64,000 nucleotides of DNA, from contig CAVWJJ010000001.1 in the NCBI GenBank assembly GCA_963755395.1, forward strand, positions 434,001 through 498,000, written 5' to 3'. The stretch comes from DAHVFK01 sp963755395 (lineage in GTDB: Bacteria; Pseudomonadota; Gammaproteobacteria; Burkholderiales; SG8-39). Each line of letters opens with the position of its first letter. The first letter of the stretch is position 1. The notes under the pieces were generated by a model. The model searched no databases. It saw only the letters and a program-made list of their open reading frames with translations, and was not told where the DNA came from. Position numbers and translations under genes: made by a program. This document shows positions 52,232 to 61,975 of the stretch, piece by piece.

Positions 52232-54933
52232 CTAGCCTAATTGGATGCTTCCTTTGAGCCTTATATCTTCAGAGGAGGCTCCAAGCAGTAAGTCAACCAA
52301 TCCCTTTGCCGCGGCAAAAGCATAGGTGTCCTGGTCCCAGTAAGACAAGGCGCGCTCTGTGAATGGCAATTCAAACTTTACTGTCTTACGCTCCCGGGGT
52401 TTAGGTTAACCCTTTGGAAATTTACCAGTTGCTTGTTCGGCATGGAACGGACCTTGGCCTCGCTTGCCGCATGAACATACAGCTGAACAACCTCGTCGCC
52501 TTCGCGTTTGCCGGTATTTGTCACGTCCACGCTGACCGTAATCGTTTCGTCGATCCTGAGGGTTGGATCACTTAGGCGGAGATTGCCGTACGCGAAGGTT
52601 GTATAACTGAGCCCATGGCCGAAAGGATAGAGAAGCTGTCCTTTGAAGTACATGTAAGTACGGCCCTTCGCGACATCGTAGTCGTGAAAGTCCGGCAGTT
52701 CGTCTGTTCCCCTGTACCAGGTTGTGCTCGACCTGCCCGCCGGATTGCAGTCGCCAAACAGCACCTCCGCCAATGCGCGGCCTTGCATTTGTCCCAGAAA
52801 GAAGCCCCCCACAATCGCCGGCAAATTATCCTGCGCCCAATTTACAGAGACAGGAGCATTAGACGATATAACTAAGATGGTCCGCGGATTGGCAGCGAAG
52901 ATGTTACCCATCAATTCCTCCTGGACTTCGGGAAGGGCGATAGAATACCGATCCTGTCCTTCGCTGCTAACCTGCTCGTCGGTTCCTACAAAGACAAGAG
53001 CCACGTCCCGCGTTAGTCGCGGCGTGAGCAGCCTTGGCAAACTCCTCCCGGGTCCTTGCTGCCTCCGGCTGTGCATCCCATTGAATAGATCACTTCGACC
53101 GGCCCCGGTGGGGCGCTGCCACAGGCTTTGCCGGCGTGAATGCAAAGGAGCGGATGCCGAACAGCGGACCGGGCTCACCAAGGAACAGCAGGTAGAGCGT
53201 ATGCTCGCCCTCGACGGAGATTATGGGAGCACTGACGTCGGTCCACTTTTGAAAATCGCCGGTATTGGGAATCTTCAGTTCGCAGACCAGCGGTCCGTCC
53301 AAGCCATCGAGCCGCACTTCCATTGAGGCAACGTCTGAGCTGCTCGCGACGCGGGCACTGAATTTCGTTGCGCCATCCAGAAGAACTCCGTCGTAAGCGA
53401 TCCAGGCCTTCACGCGGTTGGGCATTATTGACCCAATTCACATGGTTGTAGCCTCCTGTGCCGTCGCTATCGTAGCTTAGGTCCTGCGCTCCCTCGCTGC
53501 ACGACTCCAGCGTAAGTGGTCCGTCAAACCGCGCGTAGTCGGCAGCGCGCTTTTCGTACGCAGGACCATCCTTGATGCCTAGGAATGTCTTGATGCCTTG
53601 AAGGGGAGAGATGAGGTGCTGGGTGTACCGCTGTAGTTACCGAGATTACAGACATTCGCCATGGGGCCGATTACTGCAATTCTCTTGATTTTATTCGGGT
53701 CGAGAGGGAGAAGGTTTCCGTCGTTCTTAAACAAAACGATCGATTGCCGAGCTGCTTCCAAAGCGAGTTCACGATGGCCTTCGCTCTCCAGGCACGAAAT
53801 CGGGATTTGGCTGTAGGGATTTTCCTGGGGAGGGTCAAACTCGCCAAGAAGGACGCGGGCTGTGAAAGAGCGGGCCACCGTTTCATCCAGCAATGCTTCG
53901 CTGACCAGCATTTGTTCGACAGCCTTGCCCATATATCCCTGGTACGTTTCTCCGCAGTTGATATCGCAGCCGGCGTTGATGGCCAGCGCGGCGGCTTCTT
54001 CGAGAGAGGAGGTGAAGTGGTGTGTCCTGCAGATATCTTCGATGGCGCTGCAATCGGAGACCACGTAGCCCTGGAATCCCCAAAGATTGCGAAGAACATC
54101 GGTGAGTAGAAAGCGGCTGCAGCTGGTTGGAATGCCGTTGAGCTGCATTGTAAGAACTCATTATGGTGAAGACGTGTCCGCGCTTGACGCAGGTTTCAAA
54201 CCCGCGCGCGTAATATTCCCAGAACTTCGCGGATCGACAGAAGCAGAGGTAACATGACGATCGGAGTCAGTATCGTTGGCGATGAAATGCTTGGCACAAG
54301 CAGTGGACTTGAGGAAGCGAGCATCGTTGCCCTGCATTCCATGAATGGTGGCAACTGCCATTTCACCACTAAGTAAGGATCTTCGCTGTAATTTTCTCCG
54401 ATACGCCCCCAGCGGGGATCGCGCGCTCCCATGTTCACTGTGGGCGGAGAGAACATGGGAAGATCCATTCCACTCTTCTTGTGCCACGCCCAGATTTCAT
54501 CGGAGATCACGGTAAAGACCTGGTGAACGAGAGTGCGATTCCAGGTGCATCCAAGCGCCAGCGGCAAGGGAAAAGAAGTGACCGGGCCGCTGTGAATGAG
54601 GCCATGCAGCGCTTCACTTCCGTAGTAGGCGAAGTTCGGTAGTTCGACGCGTTCGATGGCGGGCACCACGCATCCCAATTGCGATATCTTTTCCGGAATT
54701 GTCAATTTAGATACAATTTCCGCGGCACGCTTCCTGGCCGCTTTTAAGTTGTCCGGAGAAAGCCAGCCCGGAAACGACTCGTCCGTGGCGTTGGGCGCGG
54801 CAGCAGTGGGAACCGGGGCCAGCGCCTGACCACGGGCATCATCAGTCAGAGCCCATGCCGTGCCTGCCACGGCAAGCGATAGAAAATCTCGCCTGGTCAG
54901 GTCCTTGCAAGGGCACCTTTTGGACTTACTCAT
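52232..54933 (-). pseudogene. Glycoside hydrolase family 3 beta-glucosidase-like, frameshifted
   Basis: A Tat-exported GH3 enzyme. The signal is KCPCKDLTRRDFLSLAVAGTAWAL in outline; the TIM barrel has LPLALGCTWNRTLVHQVF and GARDPRWGRIGENYSEDPYLV, then FQGYVVSDCSAIEDICRTHHF with the nucleophile Asp. The C-terminal domain follows (MLVSEALLDETVARSFTARVLLGEFDPP, NIFAANPRTILVIS). An inserted region near 53090-53425 looks like a carbohydrate-binding beta-sandwich (GEHTLYLLFLG). A final fibronectin-like domain ends near 52232 in another frame. Breaks near 54360, 54200, 53640, 53430, 53080 and 52390. Confidence 0.82.
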
Positions 54934-55319
54934 CGTCAAGAAACGGCTCCCATCTTGAAATTGAAAGCGCCACACCACGGTCGGAAGATTGTGGTGAACC
55001 CCGGCGTGGGCGCCGATTGATAGAATCCCGCACGACTCGACGCACTTTGCTTTTCGTAGCCACGCGAAGCTGTAAATTGCAACGGTACCAGTGTAGGAGT
55101 GCTTGCCCTGGAGGCCAATTAATTTCGATGTTCTATTTCTGTCAAAATTTGGGTGCGCGCCTGGCAATTCGGAGGAGCCGCGTCTTGACTATTAAGCAAA
55201 TTTGAACTTGTTTTCTGACCGCCTCGGCGCCCGCGCTCCGGGGAGTTCCTGCTCCTGAACGCGCCTGATTTGCTGCTCGTTTGCGACGTAACACCGTTCC
55301 GGATTTATGATGATTCTCA
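54934..55319. other. Intergenic region between GH3 and phosphatase genes
   Basis: 386 bases between two divergent genes, with lower GC than the flanks. Promoters for both must lie here, but I see no convincing operator, riboswitch or small gene. Open frames in it are short and lack family likeness. Confidence 0.5.
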
Positions 55320-56102
55320 ATGAACTACCAAAGGGAACTCGATTTCGCGCGCCAAATCGCCCTGGTCGCGGGAGAAAATGCCAGAGTATTTCGCGAGCAA
55401 GGCGTTTCCGTCGAGACCAAGCCCGACGATTCTCCGGTTACCGCCGCGGATAAGGAGAACGAGCGCCTGATCCGCGAGGCAGTTGAAGCGGAATTTCCAG
55501 AGGATGGAATCCTGGGCGAAGAAGGCTCAAGCAAGGCCGGCACAAGCGGCCGCCGGTGGATCATCGACCCCATCGATAACACTCGCGACTATACGAGGGG
55601 CAACCTGTTTTGGTGCGTTCTGATCGCTCTGGAAGAAGCGAACGAATCGCTTGTGGGCGTCGCACATTTTCCATTGTTGCGCGAGACGTATTACGCGGTG
55701 CGCGGCGGCGGCTCATTTTTGAATCAAGAGCGGCTGCAGGCCTCCGCGGTGGAATCCATCGGCAAGAGTATATTTTGTCCCAACGGGCTTCATCATGCGG
55801 CCGCGCGGCCCCACCTGGCGCAGGTGGTGGACCTGATGCAGCATTCCTGGTGTGTGCGCAGCTTTGGCGGCGCGTTGGAGGCCTGCCTGCTCGCCGCCGG
55901 AAAAGTAGATATATGGTTTGAAGCGAAGGTTGCACCGTGGGACCTGGCCGCGCTCAAGCTGATCATTGAAGAAGCCAACGGGGTGTTCTTCGCGCTGGAT
56001 GGCTCTCGGTCAATCGACCAAGGAACCGCGGTGGGGTGCGCGCCGGGCGTTGCGGCCGCGGTGCGTCGCGCCTTTGGCCTGGCCGACTCACGACAGGATT
56101 GA
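55320..56102 (+). CDS. Inositol monophosphatase family phosphatase
   Basis: A 260-residue Mg2+-dependent phosphatase. Motifs: KPDDSPVTAADKENERLIREAVEAEFPEDGILGEEG, WIIDPIDNTRDYTRGN (the DPIDGT-type metal site, with Asn) and KVAPWDLAALKLIIEEANG. The family removes phosphate from inositol, histidinol or sugar phosphates. It starts a clean plus-strand block and may be linked to the following aldolase, although 160 bases separate them. Substrate unknown. Confidence 0.9.
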   Translation: MNYQRELDFARQIALVAGENARVFREQGVSVETKPDDSPVTAADKENERLIREAVEAEFPEDGILGEEGSSKAGTSGRRWIIDPIDNTRDYTRGNLFWCVLIALEEANESLVGVAHFPLLRETYYAVRGGGSFLNQERLQASAVESIGKSIFCPNGLHHAAARPHLAQVVDLMQHSWCVRSFGGALEACLLAAGKVDIWFEAKVAPWDLAALKLIIEEANGVFFALDGSRSIDQGTAVGCAPGVAAAVRRAFGLADSRQD

Positions 56103-56261
56103 GCAAATAGCCGCTCGGCGCGAAACAGTCATTACGGCTGCCGCCTGCCCTTTTTCATCTAACTGTCATCTGTCCGTGATATTCGATTGAAATCAGACAT
56201 TCAAATCTGTTGTCTGCCCGTCCTTCATTGGTTATGCTGGTCCGGCTGAGAGGGAAAGTCC

Positions 56262-57113
56262 ATGTCCCTGGTGTCATTGAAAGAGATTCTGGGCGATGCG
56301 TTCCGCCTTCGATATGGAGTGGGGGCGTTCAACATTGTCGATGGCCTTACCATGCAAGCGGTACTCGCTGCAGCAGAGGAGACGCGATCGCCGGTCATCA
56401 TCCAGGTCTCAGTCAAAACGGTCAAGCACATGGGAGCCCGATTGATCCGGGTCATGTTTGAGGAGATGGCCGGCCGTCTCTCTGTGCCGGCAACGCTGCA
56501 TCTGGACCACTGTCCCGACCGGGCGATGATCGAAGCCTGCATTCAGGCCGGCTGGAATTCGGTCTTATTCGATGCTTCCGGGCTGAGCTATGAAGACAAC
56601 CTGACACAAACGCGCGAGGTCGTAGCGCTGGCGCACGGTCACGGTGTGGCCGTCGAAGGCGAATTGGAGGCCATCAAAAGTGTGGCGGACGGCGTGGGGA
56701 ATGAGTATGGCAGCCCGGTGGTCGCCTTGGACAAGGCTGTCCATTTCATGCGCGCGACCGGTATCGACTGCTTTGCGCCGGCTATCGGCACCGCGCACGG
56801 CGTCTATAAGGGAGCGCCGAATATCAACTTCGATCGAGTTGCCGAGATCGTGGCGCAGGAACCTATGCCGCTGGTCGTCCATGGTGGCACAGGGCTCAGC
56901 GACGGCGTGTTTCAGGAGTTGATTGCGCGCGGCGCCGTCAAGATCAACATTTCTACACAGCTGAAGATCACCTTTGCCGACAGCTTCCGCGACTATCTCG
57001 CGGAAAAACCGGCAGAATACGATCCGCTCAAGTTGCTGGGATCGGTGAAAAAGAATGTGCAGGCGATGGCTGCCGGCTTCATGATGGTATTCGGCAGCGC
57101 GGGCAGGGCATAG
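56262..57113 (+). CDS. Class II fructose-bisphosphate aldolase family
   Basis: A 283-residue class II aldolase. Zinc ligands and active site are visible: LHLDHCPDRAMIEACIQAGWNSVLFDAS, VAVEGELEAIKSVADGVG, FAPAIGTAHGVYKGAPNINFD, VVHGGTGLSDGVFQELIARGAVKINISTQLK. It cleaves fructose- or tagatose-type bisphosphates or related ketoses. The stop overlaps the following HAD gene start by one base, so they are cotranscribed and perhaps use the same sugar phosphate. Confidence 0.92.
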   Translation: MSLVSLKEILGDAFRLRYGVGAFNIVDGLTMQAVLAAAEETRSPVIIQVSVKTVKHMGARLIRVMFEEMAGRLSVPATLHLDHCPDRAMIEACIQAGWNSVLFDASGLSYEDNLTQTREVVALAHGHGVAVEGELEAIKSVADGVGNEYGSPVVALDKAVHFMRATGIDCFAPAIGTAHGVYKGAPNINFDRVAEIVAQEPMPLVVHGGTGLSDGVFQELIARGAVKINISTQLKITFADSFRDYLAEKPAEYDPLKLLGSVKKNVQAMAAGFMMVFGSAGRA

Positions 57114-57925
57114 TGAGCCGTGCGCTGATCTTCGACTGCGATGGAGTCCTGGCCGACACCGAGCCCTTTGGACACCTCCCCGCATTCAACCAAATATGGC
57201 GTGAGATGGGTATACCGTGGGAGTGGAGCGTTGACGAGTACGGACGCAAGCTCAAGATTGGCGGCGGTAAGGAACGCATGGCCAGCCTGTTCGGTGAAGA
57301 TGCATTTCTGGCGAGATATACACCGCCAGCCGGCGATCAGGAGCGTAACGAGTTGATCGCGGCATGGCACAAGCGCAAGAGCGACATCTACAAAGAGATT
57401 GTGAATTCCGGCCGCATTCCCCCTCGCGCCGGTGTGCGCCGCCTGGCTGAAGAAGCGCTCGCCCAGGGATGGACCCTGGCCGTGGCGTCTACGTCGGCGC
57501 TGGAGTCGGTGAACGCAGTGCTGCTCCATGCCATGGGAGCGGAAACGACGGCGCGCGTTGCCGTGGTGCTGGCTGGCGATGTGGTGAAAAGAAAGAAGCC
57601 GGCCGCGGACATTTACCTGCTGGCCTCGGAACGGCTAGGCATTGCGCCGCACGACTGCATTGTCATCGAGGACTCCAACAACGGGTTGCTGGCGGCAGTA
57701 GCGGCGGGAATGCACTGCGTGGTGACGGTAAGCGGCTACACCCGCGACGAAGATTTTTCCGATGCAGATCTCGTCCTCAGCAGCCTGGGGGAGCCCCATG
57801 GTGAGCCTTGCCGCGTGCTCGCAAACCGATCTCCAGCGCGGCCCGGCGTATGCTTTACAGCGCAGGATCTGAGCGCCATTGCGGGAGACAAAGTGGTTGA
57901 GGCATCCGCTCCGCTGGCGAGGTAA
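57113..57925 (+). CDS. HAD-superfamily phosphatase
   Basis: A 270-residue HAD hydrolase. It starts ALIFDCDGVLADTEPFGHLPAF with the nucleophile Asp and its partner Asp, continues VASTSALESVNAVLLHAMG (motif II), KRKKPAADIYLLASERL (motif III Lys) and CIVIEDSNNGLLAAVAAGMHCVV (motif IV). The cap domain is alpha-helical. It resembles beta-phosphoglucomutase/CbbY-type phosphatases. GTG start at 57113 overlaps the aldolase stop by one base. Confidence 0.87.
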   Translation: MSRALIFDCDGVLADTEPFGHLPAFNQIWREMGIPWEWSVDEYGRKLKIGGGKERMASLFGEDAFLARYTPPAGDQERNELIAAWHKRKSDIYKEIVNSGRIPPRAGVRRLAEEALAQGWTLAVASTSALESVNAVLLHAMGAETTARVAVVLAGDVVKRKKPAADIYLLASERLGIAPHDCIVIEDSNNGLLAAVAAGMHCVVTVSGYTRDEDFSDADLVLSSLGEPHGEPCRVLANRSPARPGVCFTAQDLSAIAGDKVVEASAPLAR

Positions 57926-58248
57926 GTAAATTTCTGTTGAATTTGGCTATTGAGTGGAACGCCTCAGACCCGCCGCGGCACCGCCGTTGCGGCCTGCTGT
58001 AGGTGCCGCAGCGCCAATGCAACCGCGCCCCGCAAATTCGCTGTCAAAATCCAGGTGTTAGAAATGACAGACTCGCGATATGGATTTCGCCCTTTTTTGA
58101 ACATCGAATTCCGTTGCCCCTTCTTGCTGCCCGGCCTACTCTTTAGACAACAGTTATCTGCGGATTGCGGAGGCGCATTGGTTTGCGCGTGCAGACCATT
58201 GCGGTGAAGCTTCCCATCGGTACGGGTAATATTTCGGAGAGGAATCAA
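57926..58248. other. Intergenic region upstream of phnW
   Basis: About 320 bases without a convincing gene. The phnW promoter and any regulator site should be here. I see no clear inverted repeat; the GAGAGG at 58233-58242 region is the ribosome-binding site for phnW. Confidence 0.5.
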
Positions 58249-59382
58249 ATGACTGCGAAGGATAAATTGCTCTTTACTCCGGGCCCTTTCATTACCAGCA
58301 GGACCGTCAAGCAGGCTATGTTGCGGGACCTGGGTTCCCGGGATTACGAATTCATCGGCATCATCAAGGACATTCAAAGCCGCCTGCTGGCCCTGGCAGG
58401 CGTTAGCAGCGAAGAATATGCCTGCATTCCCATGCAGGGGAGCGGCACCTATTCCGTGGAGTCCGTCGTCTCCTCCACCATCCCGGCGGACGGCAAGATG
58501 CTGGTGATTATCAACGGCGCATACGGGCGCCGCATCGCGCAGATGGCCTCGGTGCTGAAAATCCCCACTGAAACGCTGGTCTATCCGGAGAACGTCAAGC
58601 CCCATCCGGAAAAGGACGTGGCTGCCAGGCTCAAGCAGGATCCCTCCATCACTCACGTGGCCATCATCCACTGCGAAACCACCACCGGGGTCATCAATCC
58701 CGTGGAAGAGGTGGGTGAGGTGGTTCGGGAGTTTGGCCGCAGCTACTTCGTCGATGCCATGAGCAGCTTTGGCGCCATCCCGCTAAATTTAAAGGAAGCC
58801 TCAATCGATTACATGGTCTCGTCCGCCAACAAGTGCATCGAGGGTGTTCCGGGCTTCGGCTTCGTGATTGCCCGGCGCCAGTCGCTTGAGGCTTCTGCGG
58901 GGTCGGCGCGCAGCCTCAGCCTCGACATTCTCTCCCAGTTGAAAGGCTTGGAAAAAGACGGACAGTTCCGCTTTACTCCGCCCACGCACGTGCTTTGCGC
59001 CTTCCGTCAGGCCTTGCTGGAACTGGAGGCCGAAGGCGGTGTGGAAGCCCGTCACGCACGCTATCAGAAGAACTACGAGACCTTGATGAGCGCCATGCGG
59101 GCGATGGGCTTTGTTGAGTACCTGAAGCCCGAAGACCAAAGTTGCATTATCACTTCCTTCCGCTATCCCGAACATCCCAATTTCAAATTCGATGATTTTT
59201 ACCGCCGCCTGAACGAAAAAGGTTATGTCATCTATCCGGGAAAGGTAGGCGATGCGGACTGCTTCCGCATCGGCACCATTGGGCGCATCTACCCGAGCGA
59301 TCTCGAAGACCTGACCGCAGCGATTGGCAGAGTGATGACGGAGATGGGCATCGTAGCGCAGGAGGCTGCCGCGGTAGCATGA
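58249..59382 (+). CDS. phnW: 2-aminoethylphosphonate--pyruvate transaminase
   Basis: PhnW, 377 residues, converts 2-aminoethylphosphonate and pyruvate to phosphonoacetaldehyde and alanine. Opening LLFTPGPFITSRTVKQAMLRDLGSRDYEF, PMQGSGTYSVESVVSST, HCETTTGVINPVEEVG, the PLP lysine in SSANKCIEGVPGFGFVIAR, and IYPGKVGDADCFRIGTIG are family hallmarks. Start at ATG 58249 behind a GAGAGG site; the open frame upstream is not homologous. It precedes phnX with 274 bases between. Confidence 0.94.
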   Translation: MTAKDKLLFTPGPFITSRTVKQAMLRDLGSRDYEFIGIIKDIQSRLLALAGVSSEEYACIPMQGSGTYSVESVVSSTIPADGKMLVIINGAYGRRIAQMASVLKIPTETLVYPENVKPHPEKDVAARLKQDPSITHVAIIHCETTTGVINPVEEVGEVVREFGRSYFVDAMSSFGAIPLNLKEASIDYMVSSANKCIEGVPGFGFVIARRQSLEASAGSARSLSLDILSQLKGLEKDGQFRFTPPTHVLCAFRQALLELEAEGGVEARHARYQKNYETLMSAMRAMGFVEYLKPEDQSCIITSFRYPEHPNFKFDDFYRRLNEKGYVIYPGKVGDADCFRIGTIGRIYPSDLEDLTAAIGRVMTEMGIVAQEAAAVA

Positions 59383-59656
59383 GTTCCAGCGTTGCTGGAG
59401 CCGATTAGAACGGGCCGCTGATTACGGCGGCCACAGCCAGTGCCGGCGGCAGCATGCCGTTGAGCCATCGCTTAAAGGCCGCACCCATCAAGACAGCGTG
59501 CACATGCGTCTTTGTCAGCCGGGCCCTGAGCCCATCGCACGCGCGTGCGGAACTCGAATCGATGTCAACAATCGCGCCCAGCCGGGTCGAGCCGCAAGTT
59601 ACTGCAACTTGTATTGATTCCGCGAAACCAACCACACAGCAAGATCAGGAGAAAGC

Positions 59657-60481
59657 ATGAGCCAGACACAGAATTCGAATCACGGCGTACGGGCCGTGAT
59701 TTTTGACATCTCCGGAACCACACTCGATTACGGGAGCCGTGGCCCGGTGGTGGCTTTCGTGGAGCTTTTCGCTCGCTACGGCGTCAAGGTGTCAAATGAA
59801 GAGGCCCGCAAGCCGATGGGCACCCACAAAAAAGATCATATCTGGGCCATGATGAGCGAGCCGGAGATTGCTGAACGCTGGACAAAGGCTACTGGCAGCG
59901 CGCCGTCGCGGGAAAAGGTGGAAGCCCTGTACGGCGAGTTTACCGCCCTGCAGATGGAAGTTCTCAAGCGCCACTGCGACGTGATTCCGGGTGTAGTCGA
60001 TGTGGTCGCCGAGCTGCGCCGGCGCGGCATCAAGATTGCGAACACAACTGGATTTGATACCGGCATGATGGTTGACCTGATTCCGCTGGCCGCCGAGGGT
60101 GGATACACGCCCGATCTCTGGGTCTGCCCCGACCTTGTGGCCAAGGGCCGTCCCGCGCCATGGATGGCTTTCTATGCCGCGCAGAAACTCGGGGTTTATC
60201 CGATGAGTTCCTTTGTGAAGGTTGGTGACACGATAGCGGATATTGCCGAAGCGCACGCCGCCGGCATGTGGGCGGTTTCGGTGACCAGAACCGGCAATGA
60301 AGTGGGGCTTTCTCAAGATGAGCTGAATGCACTCAGTCCTGCGCAGCAAAATGAGCGCATCGGTGCTGCGCGGGCGCGCCTGGCAGCACACGGTCCTCAC
60401 TACATCATCGAGGGCGTGTCCGGCCTTATCCCGGTCATTGACGAAATTACGGCTCGTCTCGCGCGCGGCGAACGTCCTTAA
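59657..60481 (+). CDS. phnX: Phosphonoacetaldehyde hydrolase
   Basis: PhnX, 274 residues, a HAD enzyme that cleaves the C-P bond of phosphonoacetaldehyde to acetaldehyde and phosphate. Nucleophile loop VIFDISGTTLDYGSRGP; the Schiff-base Lys is in RKPMGTHKKDHIWAMM; KGRPAPWMAFYAAQKLGVYPMSSFVKVGDTIADIAEAHAAGMW completes the site. The loop reads FDISGTT where relatives often have DWAGTT. Together with phnW it forms the classical AEP pathway. Confidence 0.92.
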   Translation: MSQTQNSNHGVRAVIFDISGTTLDYGSRGPVVAFVELFARYGVKVSNEEARKPMGTHKKDHIWAMMSEPEIAERWTKATGSAPSREKVEALYGEFTALQMEVLKRHCDVIPGVVDVVAELRRRGIKIANTTGFDTGMMVDLIPLAAEGGYTPDLWVCPDLVAKGRPAPWMAFYAAQKLGVYPMSSFVKVGDTIADIAEAHAAGMWAVSVTRTGNEVGLSQDELNALSPAQQNERIGAARARLAAHGPHYIIEGVSGLIPVIDEITARLARGERP

Positions 60482-60564
60482 TCGCCGCGCAACATAAGGA
60501 GATCGGTTATACGCTCGGTTTCCAACCGGCTCCAGCGCCTCATCCAGAGCCGTATCATCTATAC

Positions 60565-61747
60565 ATGAATCTCGACGCGATCCAGGCCGCTCTCCGCGAG
60601 GCCGGCTTCGACGGCTGGCTCTTCTACGACCACCATCACCGCGATCCCATCGCCGCGCGCATCCTGGGCCTCGACCACCACGCGCACATCACCCGCCGCT
60701 GGTACTACTTCGTTCCCGCCGAGGGCGAGCCGCGCAAGCTGGTGCACCGCATCGAGCAGGGGCGCCTGGACGCGCTGCCCGGCGCCAAAGGCCGTCTATT
60801 CAAGCTGGCAGGAGCTGCACGCCGGCCTGGAAGCCATGCTGGCCGGATGCCGCACGCATCGCCATGCAGTACTCGCCCAACAACGACATCATGTATGTCT
60901 CCATGGTCGATGCCGGCACGGTCGAGTTTCTGCGCTCGCTGGGCAAAGAGATCGTCAGCTCCGCCGACCTGGTCAGCCAGTTCGAGGCGGTGCTCACCGC
61001 GGAGCAGATCGCCAGCCACACCGTGGCCCAGCGCGCCATCGACGCGATTCTGGCCGAAGGCTGGAAGGAGATTGGCCGCCGTCTGCGTCCGGCGCCGGCA
61101 GCGGCGGCGTCTACCGAGTTCGACATGGTGCAGTGGCTCAGCGAGGCCATGCGCCGCGAAGGTCTGGTCTGGGAGAACGGGCCCAACGTAAGCGTGAACG
61201 CCAACAGCTCCGACTCGCACTACGAGCCCACTGCCGAACGCTCGTCGCCCATCCGCGAAGGCGACTTTCTGCTCATCGATATCTGGGGCCGCGTGAACAG
61301 CCCGGACACCATCTTTTACGACATTACCTGGACCGGCGTGGTCGGCCGCGAGCCCTCTGCGCGCGAGCAGCAGGTCTTTGAGACCGTGCGCAACGCCCGC
61401 GACGCCGCGATCGCCGCCGTCGAAACGGCCTTTGCGAGCAGGGCCACGCGATCCGCGGCTTCGAGGCCGACGATGCGGCCCGCGCCGTGATTCGCGCGGC
61501 CGGCTTCGGCGAGTACTTCACTCATCGCACCGGCCACAACATCGCGCAGGAACTGCACGGCTCCGGCGCGCACCTCGACAACCTGGAAACCCACGACGAG
61601 CGCCGCATCCTGCCCAACACCTGCTTCTCCGTCGAGCCGGGAATCTATCTGCCCGAGTTCGGCGTGCGCAGCGAAGTGAACATGCTGACCGCGCCCGGCA
61701 AAGCATGGGTGACCGGCAAAATTCAGCGCGAGCTGGTGAGGGGCTAG
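60565..61747 (+). pseudogene. M24 family Xaa-Pro aminopeptidase, frameshifted
   Basis: A metal-dependent aminopeptidase. The N-terminal domain starts LDAIQAALREAGFDGWLFYDHHHRDPIAARILGL; the M24 core shows metal ligands in FLLIDIWGRVNSPDTIFYDITWT, FTHRTGHNIAQELHGSGAHLDN, and the last glutamates in CFSVEPGIYLPEFGVRSEVNM. Frameshifts near 60810 and 61445. The gene is otherwise complete. Cleaves N-terminal residues next to proline. Confidence 0.85.
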
Positions 61748-61832
61748 GGACTAGGGGCTAGGGACAAGGGACTAGGGGCTAGGGACAAGGGACTAGGGGC
61801 TAGGGACAAGGGACTAGGGACGAGGGACAAAG
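61741..61832. repeat. 21-base telomere-like tandem repeat
   Basis: After the peptidase stop the sequence repeats a 21-base unit composed of GGGGCTAGGGAC and AAGGGACTA about four times, the last copy degenerate. It is made of GGGAC/GGGCT-type words. In Acidobacteria and other genomes such repeats lie between genes; they could pause polymerase or be a slippage hotspot. Confidence 0.88.
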
Positions 61833-61975
61833 AGTCTGCTGGCCAGGCGGCACACGTTGGCAAGTGGCGGTGCTATTTTGATTCCGGCCTCGACGGGCTC
61901 CTGGATGAGTGGAACGGGTGGGAGACCACCGAGGCGTGGCAAGGAAAGCGCGCCCGGCGCGAGATACTAAAGCGG

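Noticed and set aside
61741..61832. CRISPR array
   Set aside because: Repeats are short, directly adjacent, and have no spacers; no cas genes nearby.
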